This document shows positions 1-8,224 of a stretch of DNA of 64,000 nucleotides, in pieces. Numbering within the stretch: position 1 is the first letter of the stretch; the number at the start of each line of letters is the position of its first letter. Both the position numbers and the translations under genes were made by a program. The notes under the pieces are model-generated. The model did not search any database and was not told the DNA's origin. It worked only from the letters and a program-made list of their open reading frames with translations. The stretch is from positions 1,240,001-1,304,000 of the forward strand of contig OZ244807.1 of assembly GCA_965220185.1 (NCBI GenBank). The letters are read 5' to 3'. This DNA comes from Azotimanducus sp965220185. GTDB taxonomy: Bacteria; Pseudomonadota; Gammaproteobacteria; Pseudomonadales; Azotimanducaceae.

Positions 1-1706
1 CCACGCGCATGCGCGTTGAGGACATGCTCCTGATCGCGCATGAGCTCGACGAACTCGGCCTTTGGGCGGTCGAGTCATGGGGCGGCGCGACCTTCGATGC
101 CTGTATTCGTTACCTCGGTGAAGACCCTTGGGAGCGCATTCGCAAGCTGAAAGCCGCCATGCCGAAGACGCGCCAGCAAATGCTCCTGCGCGGCCAGAAC
201 CTTCTGGGCTACCGACACTATGCGGATGATGTCGTAGCCCGCTTCGTTGAGCGAGCCGCCGACAATGGCGTCGATGTCTTTCGCGTCTTCGACGCGCTCA
301 ACGACATGCGTAATCTTGAGACCGCCATCAAAGCAGTGCGCAAGGTCGGCAAGCACGCGCAAGGGACGATTTCCTACACCGTCAGTCGCCTGCACAACAT
401 CGATTTGTGGGTTGATCTAGGCCGTCGGATTCAGGACATGCAGGCCGACTCTTTGTGCATCAAGGACATGGCGGGCCTCTTGAAGCCCTACGTTGCCTTT
501 GAGCTCGTCAGCAGGCTCAAAGAAGCACTTGAGATTCCCATTCACATGCAAAGTCATGCGACCACTGGCATGTCTACCGCCACCTACCTGAAGTCCATCG
601 AGGCGGGTATCGACAATCTGGACACCGCCATCTCTTCAATGAGCATGACCTATGGCCATTCTGCGACCGAGACCTTGGTCGCTATTCTTGAAAGCACGCC
701 GCGTGAGACCGGCCTCGATATTGCGCGCATTGAAGAAGTCGCCGCTTATTTTCGTGATGTGCGCAAGAAATACGCGGCCTTTGAGGGCTCTTTGAAGGGC
801 GTTGATTCGCGAATTCTAGTTGCGCAGGTGCCGGGCGGGATGCTGACCAACCTGGAGAGCCAGCTTGGCGAACAAAAGGCAGTCCACAGGCTCGACGAGG
901 TGCTCGAAGAAATACCGCGTGTTCGCGAAGAGCTTGGCGTCATTCCGCTCGTCACGCCGACATCGCAAATTGTCGGCACGCAGGCGGTGATCAATGTCGT
1001 CACCGGTGAGCGCTACAAATCGATCACGCGCGAGGTGTCCGCGCTCCTCAAGGGCGAATACGGTGCGACGCCTGCGCCTGTCGATGCGAGCCTGCAAGCG
1101 AGGGTGCTTGAAGGCGGCGAGCCAATCACCTGCAGGCCCGCGGATCTTCTTGAGCCAGAGCTCGACAAGCTCACCGACGAATTGCAGGCGACTGCGAAGG
1201 CGCAAGATATTCGCTTGGCCGAGCACGTGGTGGACGATGTCCTGACCTACGCGTTGTTCGGACAGATCGGACTGAAGTTCTTGAAGGAGCGAGACAACCC
1301 GGCGGCGTTTGAAGCGCCGCCAGGCATGGATGCCGCGCCTGAGCCTGCCAAGCCAGCCCCCGCAGCCTCCGGCGTCGAACGCTATTCAGTTCGGGTCGAT
1401 GGACGCGCCTATGAGGTCGAAGTGGCGCCAAGTGGCCAGCTTGGTCGCATCTCGCCTGTTGAAGAGGCGCCCAGACCGGAGCCGGCACCGAACGGCGGTA
1501 GCACGCGCGCTGCGCTTGCGGGCAACGTCTTCAAGGTTCTCGTCAAGCCTGGAGACCAGGTGAGGGCGGGCGAAGTGCTTGTCGTGCTCGAAGCCATGAA
1601 AATGGAAACCGAGGTGGTCAGTGCGCAAGATGGGGAGGTGATGGCGGTGCATGTCGCCGAGGGCGATAAGGTCGAAGTCGATGACCCGCTCGTGAGCTTC
1701 GCTTAA
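1..1706 (+). CDS. oadA: Oxaloacetate decarboxylase alpha subunit (biotin carrier), 5' partial
   Basis: The reading frame is open to the left edge (the residues before the first Met read T-R-M-R-V-E-D, as in OadA/PycB), so the N-terminal 20-30 residues are outside the window. The N-terminal part is a carboxyltransferase TIM barrel with the conserved segments LWAVESWGGATFD, CIKDMAGLL (catalytic Lys region) and SHATTGMS. A Pro/Ala-rich linker (about residues 440-455) leads to a C-terminal biotinyl domain with the attachment motif EAMKMET. The family transfers carboxylate from oxaloacetate to biotin; the beta subunit then decarboxylates it and exports Na+. oadB follows after 9 bp. The small gamma subunit is not seen here and would normally lie upstream. 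PycB is a close relative, but the adjacent oadB decides for Oad. Confidence 0.93.
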   Translation, partial: TRMRVEDMLLIAHELDELGLWAVESWGGATFDACIRYLGEDPWERIRKLKAAMPKTRQQMLLRGQNLLGYRHYADDVVARFVERAADNGVDVFRVFDALNDMRNLETAIKAVRKVGKHAQGTISYTVSRLHNIDLWVDLGRRIQDMQADSLCIKDMAGLLKPYVAFELVSRLKEALEIPIHMQSHATTGMSTATYLKSIEAGIDNLDTAISSMSMTYGHSATETLVAILESTPRETGLDIARIEEVAAYFRDVRKKYAAFEGSLKGVDSRILVAQVPGGMLTNLESQLGEQKAVHRLDEVLEEIPRVREELGVIPLVTPTSQIVGTQAVINVVTGERYKSITREVSALLKGEYGATPAPVDASLQARVLEGGEPITCRPADLLEPELDKLTDELQATAKAQDIRLAEHVVDDVLTYALFGQIGLKFLKERDNPAAFEAPPGMDAAPEPAKPAPAASGVERYSVRVDGRAYEVEVAPSGQLGRISPVEEAPRPEPAPNGGSTRAALAGNVFKVLVKPGDQVRAGEVLVVLEAMKMETEVVSAQDGEVMAVHVAEGDKVEVDDPLVSFA

Positions 1707-1715
1707 GTCGCCCGC

Positions 1716-2849
1716 ATGGAAGCGCTCTCCGTCATTCTCGGCGATACCGGATTCGCCCAGATCACTGTTGGTCAAGTGGTGATGATCGGCATCGGCTTGA
1801 CGCTGCTCTATCTCGCGATCGTCAAAGGCTTCGAGCCGTTGCTGCTGGTGCCGATCGGCTTTGGCGGGATTCTCGCGAACATTCCGGGCGTTGATATTGC
1901 GACAGGCGACGGCCTGTTGAACCTGCTCTACGAAGGCGGTCTGGAGACGAGCATCTTCCCGCTGCTGATCTTCATGGGGGTCGGCGCGCTCACCGACTTC
2001 GGTCCGGTGCTCGCTAACCCGAAGACTATTCTGCTCGGCGCGGCTGCGCAAATCGGCATCTTCGTCACCGTGCTCGGCGCCATTGGCCTGTCGGTGCTTG
2101 GACTGATGGACTTTAGTCTTGCCGACGCCGCTGCCATCGGCATTATTGGCGGCGCGGACGGGCCGACGGCGATCTATGTGGCGAGCAAGCTCGCGCCCGA
2201 CTTGCTTGGCGCGATCGCTGTGGCCGCCTATTCATACATGGCCTTGGTGCCGCTCATTCAGCCGCCGATTGTGCGGGCGCTGACGAGTCTTGAAGAACGC
2301 AAGATCGTCATGGCGCAGGTGCGAAACGTATCGAAAGCCGAGAAGATCCTCTTCCCGTTGCTTCTGCTTCTGCTGACAGCGCTCTTGCTGCCGTCAGCCG
2401 CGCCGCTGCTCGGCATGCTGTGCTTCGGCAATCTCATGCGCGAGTGCGGCGTGGTTGAGCGCCTTTCGGAGACGGCGCAAAACGCGCTCATCAATATCGT
2501 CACCATCCTCTTAGGGCTGGCAGTCGGGTCAAAGCTCAGCGCCGAGTATTTCCTCGACTGGAAGACGCTCGGCATTCTCGCACTCGGTATGGTCGCATTT
2601 GCGCTCGGCACGGCTGGCGGCGTGCTCATGGCGAAGCTGCTAAACCTTTTTGTCAAGAACAAGGTCAATCCGATTATTGGCGCTGCTGGCGTTTCGGCGG
2701 TGCCCATGGCCGCGCGTGTCTCGAATCGCCTCGGCCTTGAGGCCAATCCGGGCAATATTCTTTTGATGCATGCCATGGGGCCAAACGTTGCCGGGGTCAT
2801 TGGTTCGGCGACAGCGGCCGGCATCATGATTGCCTACGTCGCCGGCTAG
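1716..2849 (+). CDS. oadB: Oxaloacetate decarboxylase beta subunit, Na+ pump
   Basis: 377-residue polytopic inner-membrane protein, slightly shorter than many OadB proteins (about 380-430). It carries the family signature GGADGPTAIYVASKLAP, which holds the Asp used in decarboxylation and Na+ transport. It also has the C-terminal signatures NPIIGAAGVSAVPMAARVSN and HAMGPNVAGVIGSATAAG. About nine to eleven hydrophobic segments can be seen. It decarboxylates carboxybiotin on OadA and couples this to Na+ efflux. The start ATG lies 9 bp after the oadA stop and the two genes are clearly one operon. Confidence 0.93.
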   Translation: MEALSVILGDTGFAQITVGQVVMIGIGLTLLYLAIVKGFEPLLLVPIGFGGILANIPGVDIATGDGLLNLLYEGGLETSIFPLLIFMGVGALTDFGPVLANPKTILLGAAAQIGIFVTVLGAIGLSVLGLMDFSLADAAAIGIIGGADGPTAIYVASKLAPDLLGAIAVAAYSYMALVPLIQPPIVRALTSLEERKIVMAQVRNVSKAEKILFPLLLLLLTALLLPSAAPLLGMLCFGNLMRECGVVERLSETAQNALINIVTILLGLAVGSKLSAEYFLDWKTLGILALGMVAFALGTAGGVLMAKLLNLFVKNKVNPIIGAAGVSAVPMAARVSNRLGLEANPGNILLMHAMGPNVAGVIGSATAAGIMIAYVAG

Positions 2850-2858
2850 CGCGGCGCA

Positions 2859-3190
2859 GTGCGCTTGTTTCGGCGCCTTGTGTGCTCGCTTGCTGGCCTG
2901 TTGGTGGGAGTCGCGAGCGCACAAGATCGCGACGCCTTCAATGCGGTCATCAATGACTTCAGCTATCTCGAAGATGCGCGCGCTTGGTAAGGTCGATGCG
3001 AAAAGCTTTCGACTTGACGGCATTGCCGATGAGCCTTTTTGGCGCGAGGCGGTTGCCTTCATCAGCTTCCATCTGGTAGCGCCAGCAACGCTTGAGACGC
3101 CGCAGTACGCCACCAAAGCCATGCTCGCCTATTCAGAGCAGGGTCTCTATTCGCCTTCGAGATGCAGCAGCCACCGCGGACGCTTATAGA
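2859..3190 (+). pseudogene. Remnant of a secreted CBM9/DUF5916-like protein
   Basis: A GTG at 2859 opens a 43-codon frame that looks like a signal peptide (RLFRRLVCSLAGLLVGVASA, then QDRDAF) and stops at 2990. The next frame then reads KSFRLDGIADEPFWREA and runs to about 3150 (GLY). A one-base shift at 3151 restores FAFEMQQPP. This order (signal peptide, xLDGxxDEPxW, a second strand, then LYFAFE) resembles the N-terminal carbohydrate-binding-like domain of DUF5916/CBM9 proteins. The fragment needs at least two frame changes and ends after about 110 residues, so it is a dead 5' remnant. Identification is by motif only. Confidence 0.45.
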
Positions 3191-3322
3191 ATGGCGCACT
3201 TACAGAGTTCGATTCCTATTCGAATGCCGCATTCCTGCGATGAAGTTTCTTTCCTTGACGTTGGTGCGTTGCGTTGAAGCTGCATTTACGGCCTGTTCCA
3301 AGACTGGCTTGGGTTTGGCCGC

Positions 3323-3613
3323 GTGTTCCAGTTTGACTGGTATCCCGCGAAAGCGGCATCGAATCTACGCAAGCACAAGGTCGATTTCACACTTGCAGCG
3401 ACAGTCTTCGCGGATCGGCTTGCGACTTCGATTGCAGACGATGCCTCATTTGTGTTCGAGGAACGTTGGCTCACCATGGGTGAGGCTCGGAACGGTCAAT
3501 TGCTGGTTGTGTGCCACACTTTTTCTGAGGACGATGCGGGCATGCATGCACGGATCATTTCCTCGCGACCAGCAACTCGGAAAGAGCAACAGCAGTACAA
3601 GTTAGGCGAATGA
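3323..3613 (+). CDS. brnT: BrnT-family type II toxin (ribonuclease)
   Basis: 96 residues with the BrnT pattern: N-terminal FDWYPAKAASNLRKHKVDF, central VFEERWLTMGEARNG, then LLVVCHTF and C-terminal ARIISSRPATRKEQQQY. BrnT proteins are RelE-like ribonucleases normally held in check by a small antitoxin encoded just downstream. The start is a GTG at 3323. The stop overlaps the next start by 4 bp (ATGA), the usual toxin-antitoxin arrangement, but the downstream frame does not end after 60-80 codons; it runs on into a large ATPase. The toxin frame itself looks intact. Confidence 0.85.
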   Translation: MFQFDWYPAKAASNLRKHKVDFTLAATVFADRLATSIADDASFVFEERWLTMGEARNGQLLVVCHTFSEDDAGMHARIISSRPATRKEQQQYKLGE

Positions 3614-6348
3614 GACAGGAATACGATTTTTCGGACGGTGTTCGCGGAAGGTTCTTTCGTGATGGCTCGGTGATTCGCTTCCCTCCAAGGTTGGAGAAAT
3701 CTAGCTGGACTGGAGCGTCTGGGCGACTCGGTAAGTTCATTGTGGAAGAGTCCAAGAACAGTCTGGCGGCGTATAAGGCTCAACCAAGTTTGGTGAGTGA
3801 GCATGCTCGTGTAGAACTCGACACCGCACAAGGAGGCTATGGGCATCGACAGTTGTTCGAACTTGTCCAAAACAGTGCGGACGCGCTGCTCAATTCAAGC
3901 GGTGGGCGAACCATCTTGGTGCGGCTGACAAAAGACAACCTCTATTGCGCGGATGACGGATCTCCAATCGATGAGGAAGGCATCAAGGGCCTTATGTTCG
4001 ACCGAATGTCGAGTAAGCGAAACACTGCGGCGATCGGGAGGTTTGGGCGAGGCTTTAAGTCGGTGCTGCGGGTGACAGATTCCCCCGAATTTTTCAGCCG
4101 TACTGGATCTTTGCGCTTCGACAAAATGCGTTCCAAGGAACTCCTAGCGGACTTGGCATCGGATGCTGTCTGGCCCGTACTACGTCTGCCTGAGCCGGTT
4201 GATCCTGAAAGCGAGCGCCGCAAAGATGAAGATCTGCGAGAACTCATGAGTTGGGCAAGCAACGTTGTGCGCCTGCCGTTGAGTCCCGGTGCATATGCCG
4301 ACCTATCCAAGCAGCTAAACGAGTTTCCGCCGGAGTTCCTGCTCTTTGTGGATCATGTCCGTCACCTCACTCTTGAGGACTCAAGCCAGTCAAGGACATT
4401 CGAGTTACGCCATCTAGAAGATGACCTGCTGCTTGATACAGGTCGGGAAACGGCGCGATGGCGACGGTTCACATGCAGCCATCAACTCTCTGAGACCGCT
4501 AGTTCTGATTGGCATCTCGGTGAGCACGGCGGCAGAATCGTCCTGAATTGGGCTGTGCCACTCGACCGGCTCGACCGTCCTGGTCATTTCTGGACATTCT
4601 TTCCGACTCACACCGCAAGCTTGGTCGCAGGCATTCTCAATGCGCCATGGAAGACGAACGAAGATCGGCAAAACCTGCTCTCTGGCCCATATAACGAGGA
4701 ACTGGTTGATGCGGCAGTGCGGTTGGTCGCCGATAGCCTCGCGAGTTTGGCTACGTCAGAGGATCCAGCGCGCCACTTGGATGCGCTGCCTCGTCGCCGC
4801 GAGAGCGGTGACTCGGAGTTGGTTGATCGACTTCGTAATAATCTATTTGCCTGCATAGAGGGGCGCAAGTTCTTGCCCGATCAAAGCGGTCATTTGTGTG
4901 CCTTTGATGAGATTTCATATCCGCCAAGAGAAGTGGTTGGTCGCGAGGGGAGAGACGCATTGCAGCAATGGTGTAGTTTTTCTGAGCGTCCAATCGAGTG
5001 GCTTCACCAGAAGGCGCTTTCTGAAACGCGCCTCAGCCGTATTCGTGCTGTGCAAAGCATGCACGAGCAGCCCATCAGTCGGTGGCTTGAGGCGCTTGTG
5101 TCTGGCAAGTCAGGAGACGAGGCGGTTGAAGCATCGGTTGCAGCCTTCTGTGTTGCGGCAGCGATCCCGCATAGCAAACGGCGGTCAAAAGAGGATTTCG
5201 GGCGAATCGTGTTGTGTGCGGACATGGAATGGGCATCGCTCAATCCAGACCATCTCTTCCTGCCAGAAGACAATAGGCCTACAGATATCGAAGCTGCGAA
5301 AGGGCGGACAGTCCATCCGAAGGTTGCTTCTAATCCCGAGGTGCGGAAGGTGCTGAAACAGTTTGGAATTAAGCCCCCTTCAGCCGAGAGCAGATTCGAG
5401 ATCGCCGCTAGAAGGCTAGTGACCACTGACCGCTCGTCGCCGAGCAACGAAGCTTACACAGAGTTTTGGCTGGCTACGCGAGGCGTACCGAAAGAGTCGG
5501 TACTCAAGATGTTTCAAGCAGACAAGAGCTTTTATTCTGGGCTTCGTGTTCGGACGATGGCAGGAAACTGGGCACCCTTGCACTCTGTTCTCATGCCTGG
5601 TGAGATCGTGGCGAGCAACGGCCATGGCGAAGAGGACTTCACTGTCGATTTGATTTTCCATGCACCCGACGAAGAGTTGCTGCGCAGTTTTGGCGTGGCC
5701 GATGTGCCACTTGAAAATAGGGACCTATCGACCGAGCCGTGCTTTATGAAGTTCCAAGAAGATTGCCGCAAGCGGTTTATCAATCGAGACTTGGAAAGCA
5801 GCCCTCACCTGTATCGACTTGTCTTCAAGTCGAGCGTGGGCACGGGGCCCTTGAGTATTCTTTCTACTTTGCCCGATGACAAGAAAGCCAAGTACACATC
5901 TGCTTTACTGTCCCTTGATGCTACGTTCTCTGGATGGACGATGCATCATGAGACCCAGCGTCACAAATACCCTGATCTCAACTGCGAGTCGATCTCGATT
6001 TGGCATCTAAGAAACGAGGGTAAGGTGCATACGCGAAATGGTGCAGTTCTCCCTATAAGCGATGCGCTAGGGCAGCATCCAAAAAGCCAAGATGTCTTGC
6101 ACACGCTGCTTTGTCATCCAAATGCTGACAAGATCAGGAAGGCCTTTGAACTTGCCGATCCCGTGCCGGAAATCATTGGTGAAGGGGATGCCGTCCCGCT
6201 CATCGACGTTTGGCCTGGCCTGCAGGAGTTCCTCAGACCGCACCAGAAGCAACATCAGGTTGTCCCTTGCCAGAGCATCACGGGTCATGGGCGTGCCAAG
6301 GGGCTACGTTGTAAAAGCGTCCGATGTGTTTGTCACTGGCGCCGTTGA
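3610..6348 (+). CDS. Antitoxin-like N-terminus fused to a sacsin/Hsp90-type (GHKL) ATPase; 5' half of a frameshifted gene
   Basis: 912 residues. Residues 1-28 (start MRQEYDFSDGVRGRFF) look like the N-terminus of the antitoxins that follow brnT. From about residue 38 the protein is a GHKL ATPase. The N-box ELVQNSADAL places N at about 88, the Mg/ATP box CADDGSPI lies at 113-120, and the glycine box GRFGRGFKSV at 143-152. The rest is a long region I cannot assign. The sequence loses its natural character after about nt 6285 (VVPCQSITG), where the +1 frame takes over with a continuing protein (next entry). I infer that the two frames are one broken gene of about 1,480 codons, a GHKL ATPase plus helicase. 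The base composition looks lower in GC than its neighbours, consistent with transfer. A role in defence is inferred only from domain type and the toxin neighbour. Confidence 0.75.
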   Translation: MRQEYDFSDGVRGRFFRDGSVIRFPPRLEKSSWTGASGRLGKFIVEESKNSLAAYKAQPSLVSEHARVELDTAQGGYGHRQLFELVQNSADALLNSSGGRTILVRLTKDNLYCADDGSPIDEEGIKGLMFDRMSSKRNTAAIGRFGRGFKSVLRVTDSPEFFSRTGSLRFDKMRSKELLADLASDAVWPVLRLPEPVDPESERRKDEDLRELMSWASNVVRLPLSPGAYADLSKQLNEFPPEFLLFVDHVRHLTLEDSSQSRTFELRHLEDDLLLDTGRETARWRRFTCSHQLSETASSDWHLGEHGGRIVLNWAVPLDRLDRPGHFWTFFPTHTASLVAGILNAPWKTNEDRQNLLSGPYNEELVDAAVRLVADSLASLATSEDPARHLDALPRRRESGDSELVDRLRNNLFACIEGRKFLPDQSGHLCAFDEISYPPREVVGREGRDALQQWCSFSERPIEWLHQKALSETRLSRIRAVQSMHEQPISRWLEALVSGKSGDEAVEASVAAFCVAAAIPHSKRRSKEDFGRIVLCADMEWASLNPDHLFLPEDNRPTDIEAAKGRTVHPKVASNPEVRKVLKQFGIKPPSAESRFEIAARRLVTTDRSSPSNEAYTEFWLATRGVPKESVLKMFQADKSFYSGLRVRTMAGNWAPLHSVLMPGEIVASNGHGEEDFTVDLIFHAPDEELLRSFGVADVPLENRDLSTEPCFMKFQEDCRKRFINRDLESSPHLYRLVFKSSVGTGPLSILSTLPDDKKAKYTSALLSLDATFSGWTMHHETQRHKYPDLNCESISIWHLRNEGKVHTRNGAVLPISDALGQHPKSQDVLHTLLCHPNADKIRKAFELADPVPEIIGEGDAVPLIDVWPGLQEFLRPHQKQHQVVPCQSITGHGRAKGLRCKSVRCVCHWRR

Positions 6349-8062
6349 AGATGATGCCGGGAGAAAACTGCAACTCGTTTTGGAAGCGCTGGAGATTGAA
6401 GTCAATGAAAGGGACTTCGAGTCGATATTGCGCAGCAAGACATCTCAGGAAACAGAAGAATTCCGAACCTATATACGACAGAGTTCCACAACTGACGCTG
6501 AGCGTCTCCTGAACGCAGTGGGGGAAGACGACCTCCGCCAAGGACTGCCGTCTTCGCTCCTAGCGGTTCTTGAGAAAAGACGCGGTGCACTCAATGGCAT
6601 TGAGGTGGCGGAAGCGGCAATTGCAACGTTTCACACCGATGCGCTGAAGCAATATCGGTCGGCGTTGGATTGGCTTAGCCCTCCTGCCCAATGGGCGGGT
6701 TCTGCGCGAGCCGTCGCGTTCGTGCAATCGCTTGGCTTCTCATCAATATGGGCTGGAGAAAGGGGTAGCCGGCTCGTCTCTTTCCTTGAAGTAGAAGGTC
6801 GATTCATCCTTCCCGAATTGCACGACTATCAGAAGGCGGTTGTTCGAAATCTGCGCGAAATGCTACACCAGACATCTGCCAGCGAAAGGTCTCGCAGGGG
6901 CCTGATCAGCTTGCCTACGGGGTCAGGCAAGACACGCGTTGCCGTGCAAGCGATCACGGAAGCGATCCGAGAGAAAGAATTTGAGGGTGGCGTGCTTTGG
7001 GTGGCAGACCGTAGCGAACTGTGTGAGCAAGCGGTTCAGGTGTGGCAACAGGTTTGGTCAAGCATCGGACCGCATGACTCAAGACTGCGAATATCTCGGA
7101 TGTGGAAGAACCAGCCCAACCCAGCGCCGATGAGGGAAAACCATGTTGTTGTTGCCAGCATTCAAACGCTTCATGCGAGGCTTCGTGATCAGGTTCGCGA
7201 TAATGAATTTCTGCATGACTTTGGGTTGGTGGTCTTTGATGAGGCGCACAGATCTGTTGCCCCAACTTTCACGTCGGTCATGGAAGAAATCGGATTGACG
7301 AGGCGGCGGGGAGCCGACGAGCCACTGCTACTCGGTCTTACCGCTACCCCGTATCGGGGATACGACGAAGATGAAACGAGATGGCTTGTGAACCGTTACG
7401 GCGGGAATCGTCTCGACGAGGGAGCTTTCAGCAGTGATGATACCGAAGATGTGATTCGAGAACTTCAGTCGATGGGTGTGCTGGCTCAGGCTGATCATGC
7501 ATTGATCGAAGGCGAGACCTTGTCACTTGATGAATTGATGGAGGGGATTTCGCAGTCGGAGGATTGGCAGAACCTTCCGTGGCTGCCTCAAAGTGCGGAA
7601 GATCGGATCGCCGGAAGCGTAGAGCGGACGGAACGTATTCTGAATGCCTACGAAGAGCATATCGATCCCGATTGGCCGACCCTGATTTTCGCGACCTCTG
7701 TCGAACATGCCAAAACGATGTCGGCGCTTCTTAACAAGCAGGGCGTCCGAGCGCGTGCAGTAAGCGGGGACACAGAGACCTTGACCCGCCGTCGCCTAGT
7801 AGAGGAATTTCGACAGGGTGAGATCAAAGCGCTGGTGAACTATGGAGTATTCCGGGAAGGATTTGATGCTCCAAGGACGCGCGCAATTATCGTCGCACGA
7901 CCCGTATATAGCCCGAACTTGTACTTCCAGATGATCGGCAGAGGCTTGCGAGGGCCAAAAAACGGCGGTGGTGATCGTTGCCTGATTCTCAACGTCGCCG
8001 ACAATATTGAGAATTTTGATCGTTCCTTGGCTTTCTCTGAACTAGACTGGCTGTGGGCATAA
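6287..8062 (+). CDS. DEAD/DEAH-box (SF2) helicase, 3' half of the frameshifted ATPase-helicase gene
   Basis: SF2 helicase motifs are in order: motif I LPTGSGKTRVA (about nt 6911), motif Ia region LWVADRSELCEQA, motif II VVFDEAHRS (about 7228), motif III LLGLTATPYRG (about 7328), motif IV region LIFATSVEHAKT, motif V region VNYGVFREGFDAP, and motif VI QMIGRGLRGPKNGG (about 7930). The stop is at 8062 after LDWLW. The frame is open upstream to 6092, but before 6287 it overlaps the ATPase frame and reads as low-complexity shadow. ATG 6287 lies at the point where the ATPase frame loses sense and has no clear ribosome-binding site. I read this as the C-terminal half of the preceding gene after an indel near 6285; independent translation cannot be excluded. 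Confidence 0.8.
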   Translation: MGVPRGYVVKASDVFVTGAVEDDAGRKLQLVLEALEIEVNERDFESILRSKTSQETEEFRTYIRQSSTTDAERLLNAVGEDDLRQGLPSSLLAVLEKRRGALNGIEVAEAAIATFHTDALKQYRSALDWLSPPAQWAGSARAVAFVQSLGFSSIWAGERGSRLVSFLEVEGRFILPELHDYQKAVVRNLREMLHQTSASERSRRGLISLPTGSGKTRVAVQAITEAIREKEFEGGVLWVADRSELCEQAVQVWQQVWSSIGPHDSRLRISRMWKNQPNPAPMRENHVVVASIQTLHARLRDQVRDNEFLHDFGLVVFDEAHRSVAPTFTSVMEEIGLTRRRGADEPLLLGLTATPYRGYDEDETRWLVNRYGGNRLDEGAFSSDDTEDVIRELQSMGVLAQADHALIEGETLSLDELMEGISQSEDWQNLPWLPQSAEDRIAGSVERTERILNAYEEHIDPDWPTLIFATSVEHAKTMSALLNKQGVRARAVSGDTETLTRRRLVEEFRQGEIKALVNYGVFREGFDAPRTRAIIVARPVYSPNLYFQMIGRGLRGPKNGGGDRCLILNVADNIENFDRSLAFSELDWLWA

Positions 8063-8088
8063 GAGACGTTGATGCGCGTCGAGAGGCG

Positions 8089-8117
8089 TTACGGGGTCGG
8101 TGCGACTGACCTATACT
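8089..8117 (+). promoter_or_regulatory. Candidate promoter of the tRNA-Arg gene
   Basis: TTACGG at 8089-8094 and TATACT at 8112-8117 are spaced by 17 bp. The -10 ends 11 bp before the first base of the tRNA. The -35 is a partial match to consensus. Confidence 0.45.
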
Positions 8118-8128
8118 GCGCACCCCAT

Positions 8129-8205
8129 GCCCCCGTAGCTCAGCAGGATAGAGCGGTCGCCTCCTAAGCGATAGGTCAGAGGTTCGAATCCTCTCGGGGG
8201 CGCCA
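8129..8205 (+). tRNA. tRNA-Arg (anticodon CCT)
   Basis: A full cloverleaf of 77 nt can be drawn: acceptor GCCCCCG/CGGGGGC, D-stem GCTC/GAGC, anticodon stem GTCGC/GCGAT with loop CTCCTAA (anticodon CCT, reads AGG), T-stem AGAGG/CCTCT with loop TTCGAAT, discriminator G and an encoded CCA. It sits directly downstream of the ATPase/helicase island. Confidence 0.97.
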
Positions 8206-8224
8206 ATCGAGTTGCATTCGCTGG

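Noticed and set aside
3200..3240. A tRNA-like T-arm (GTTCGATTC) after the CBM9-like remnant
   Set aside because: No cloverleaf can be built; the supposed T-stem does not pair and there is no acceptor partner upstream.
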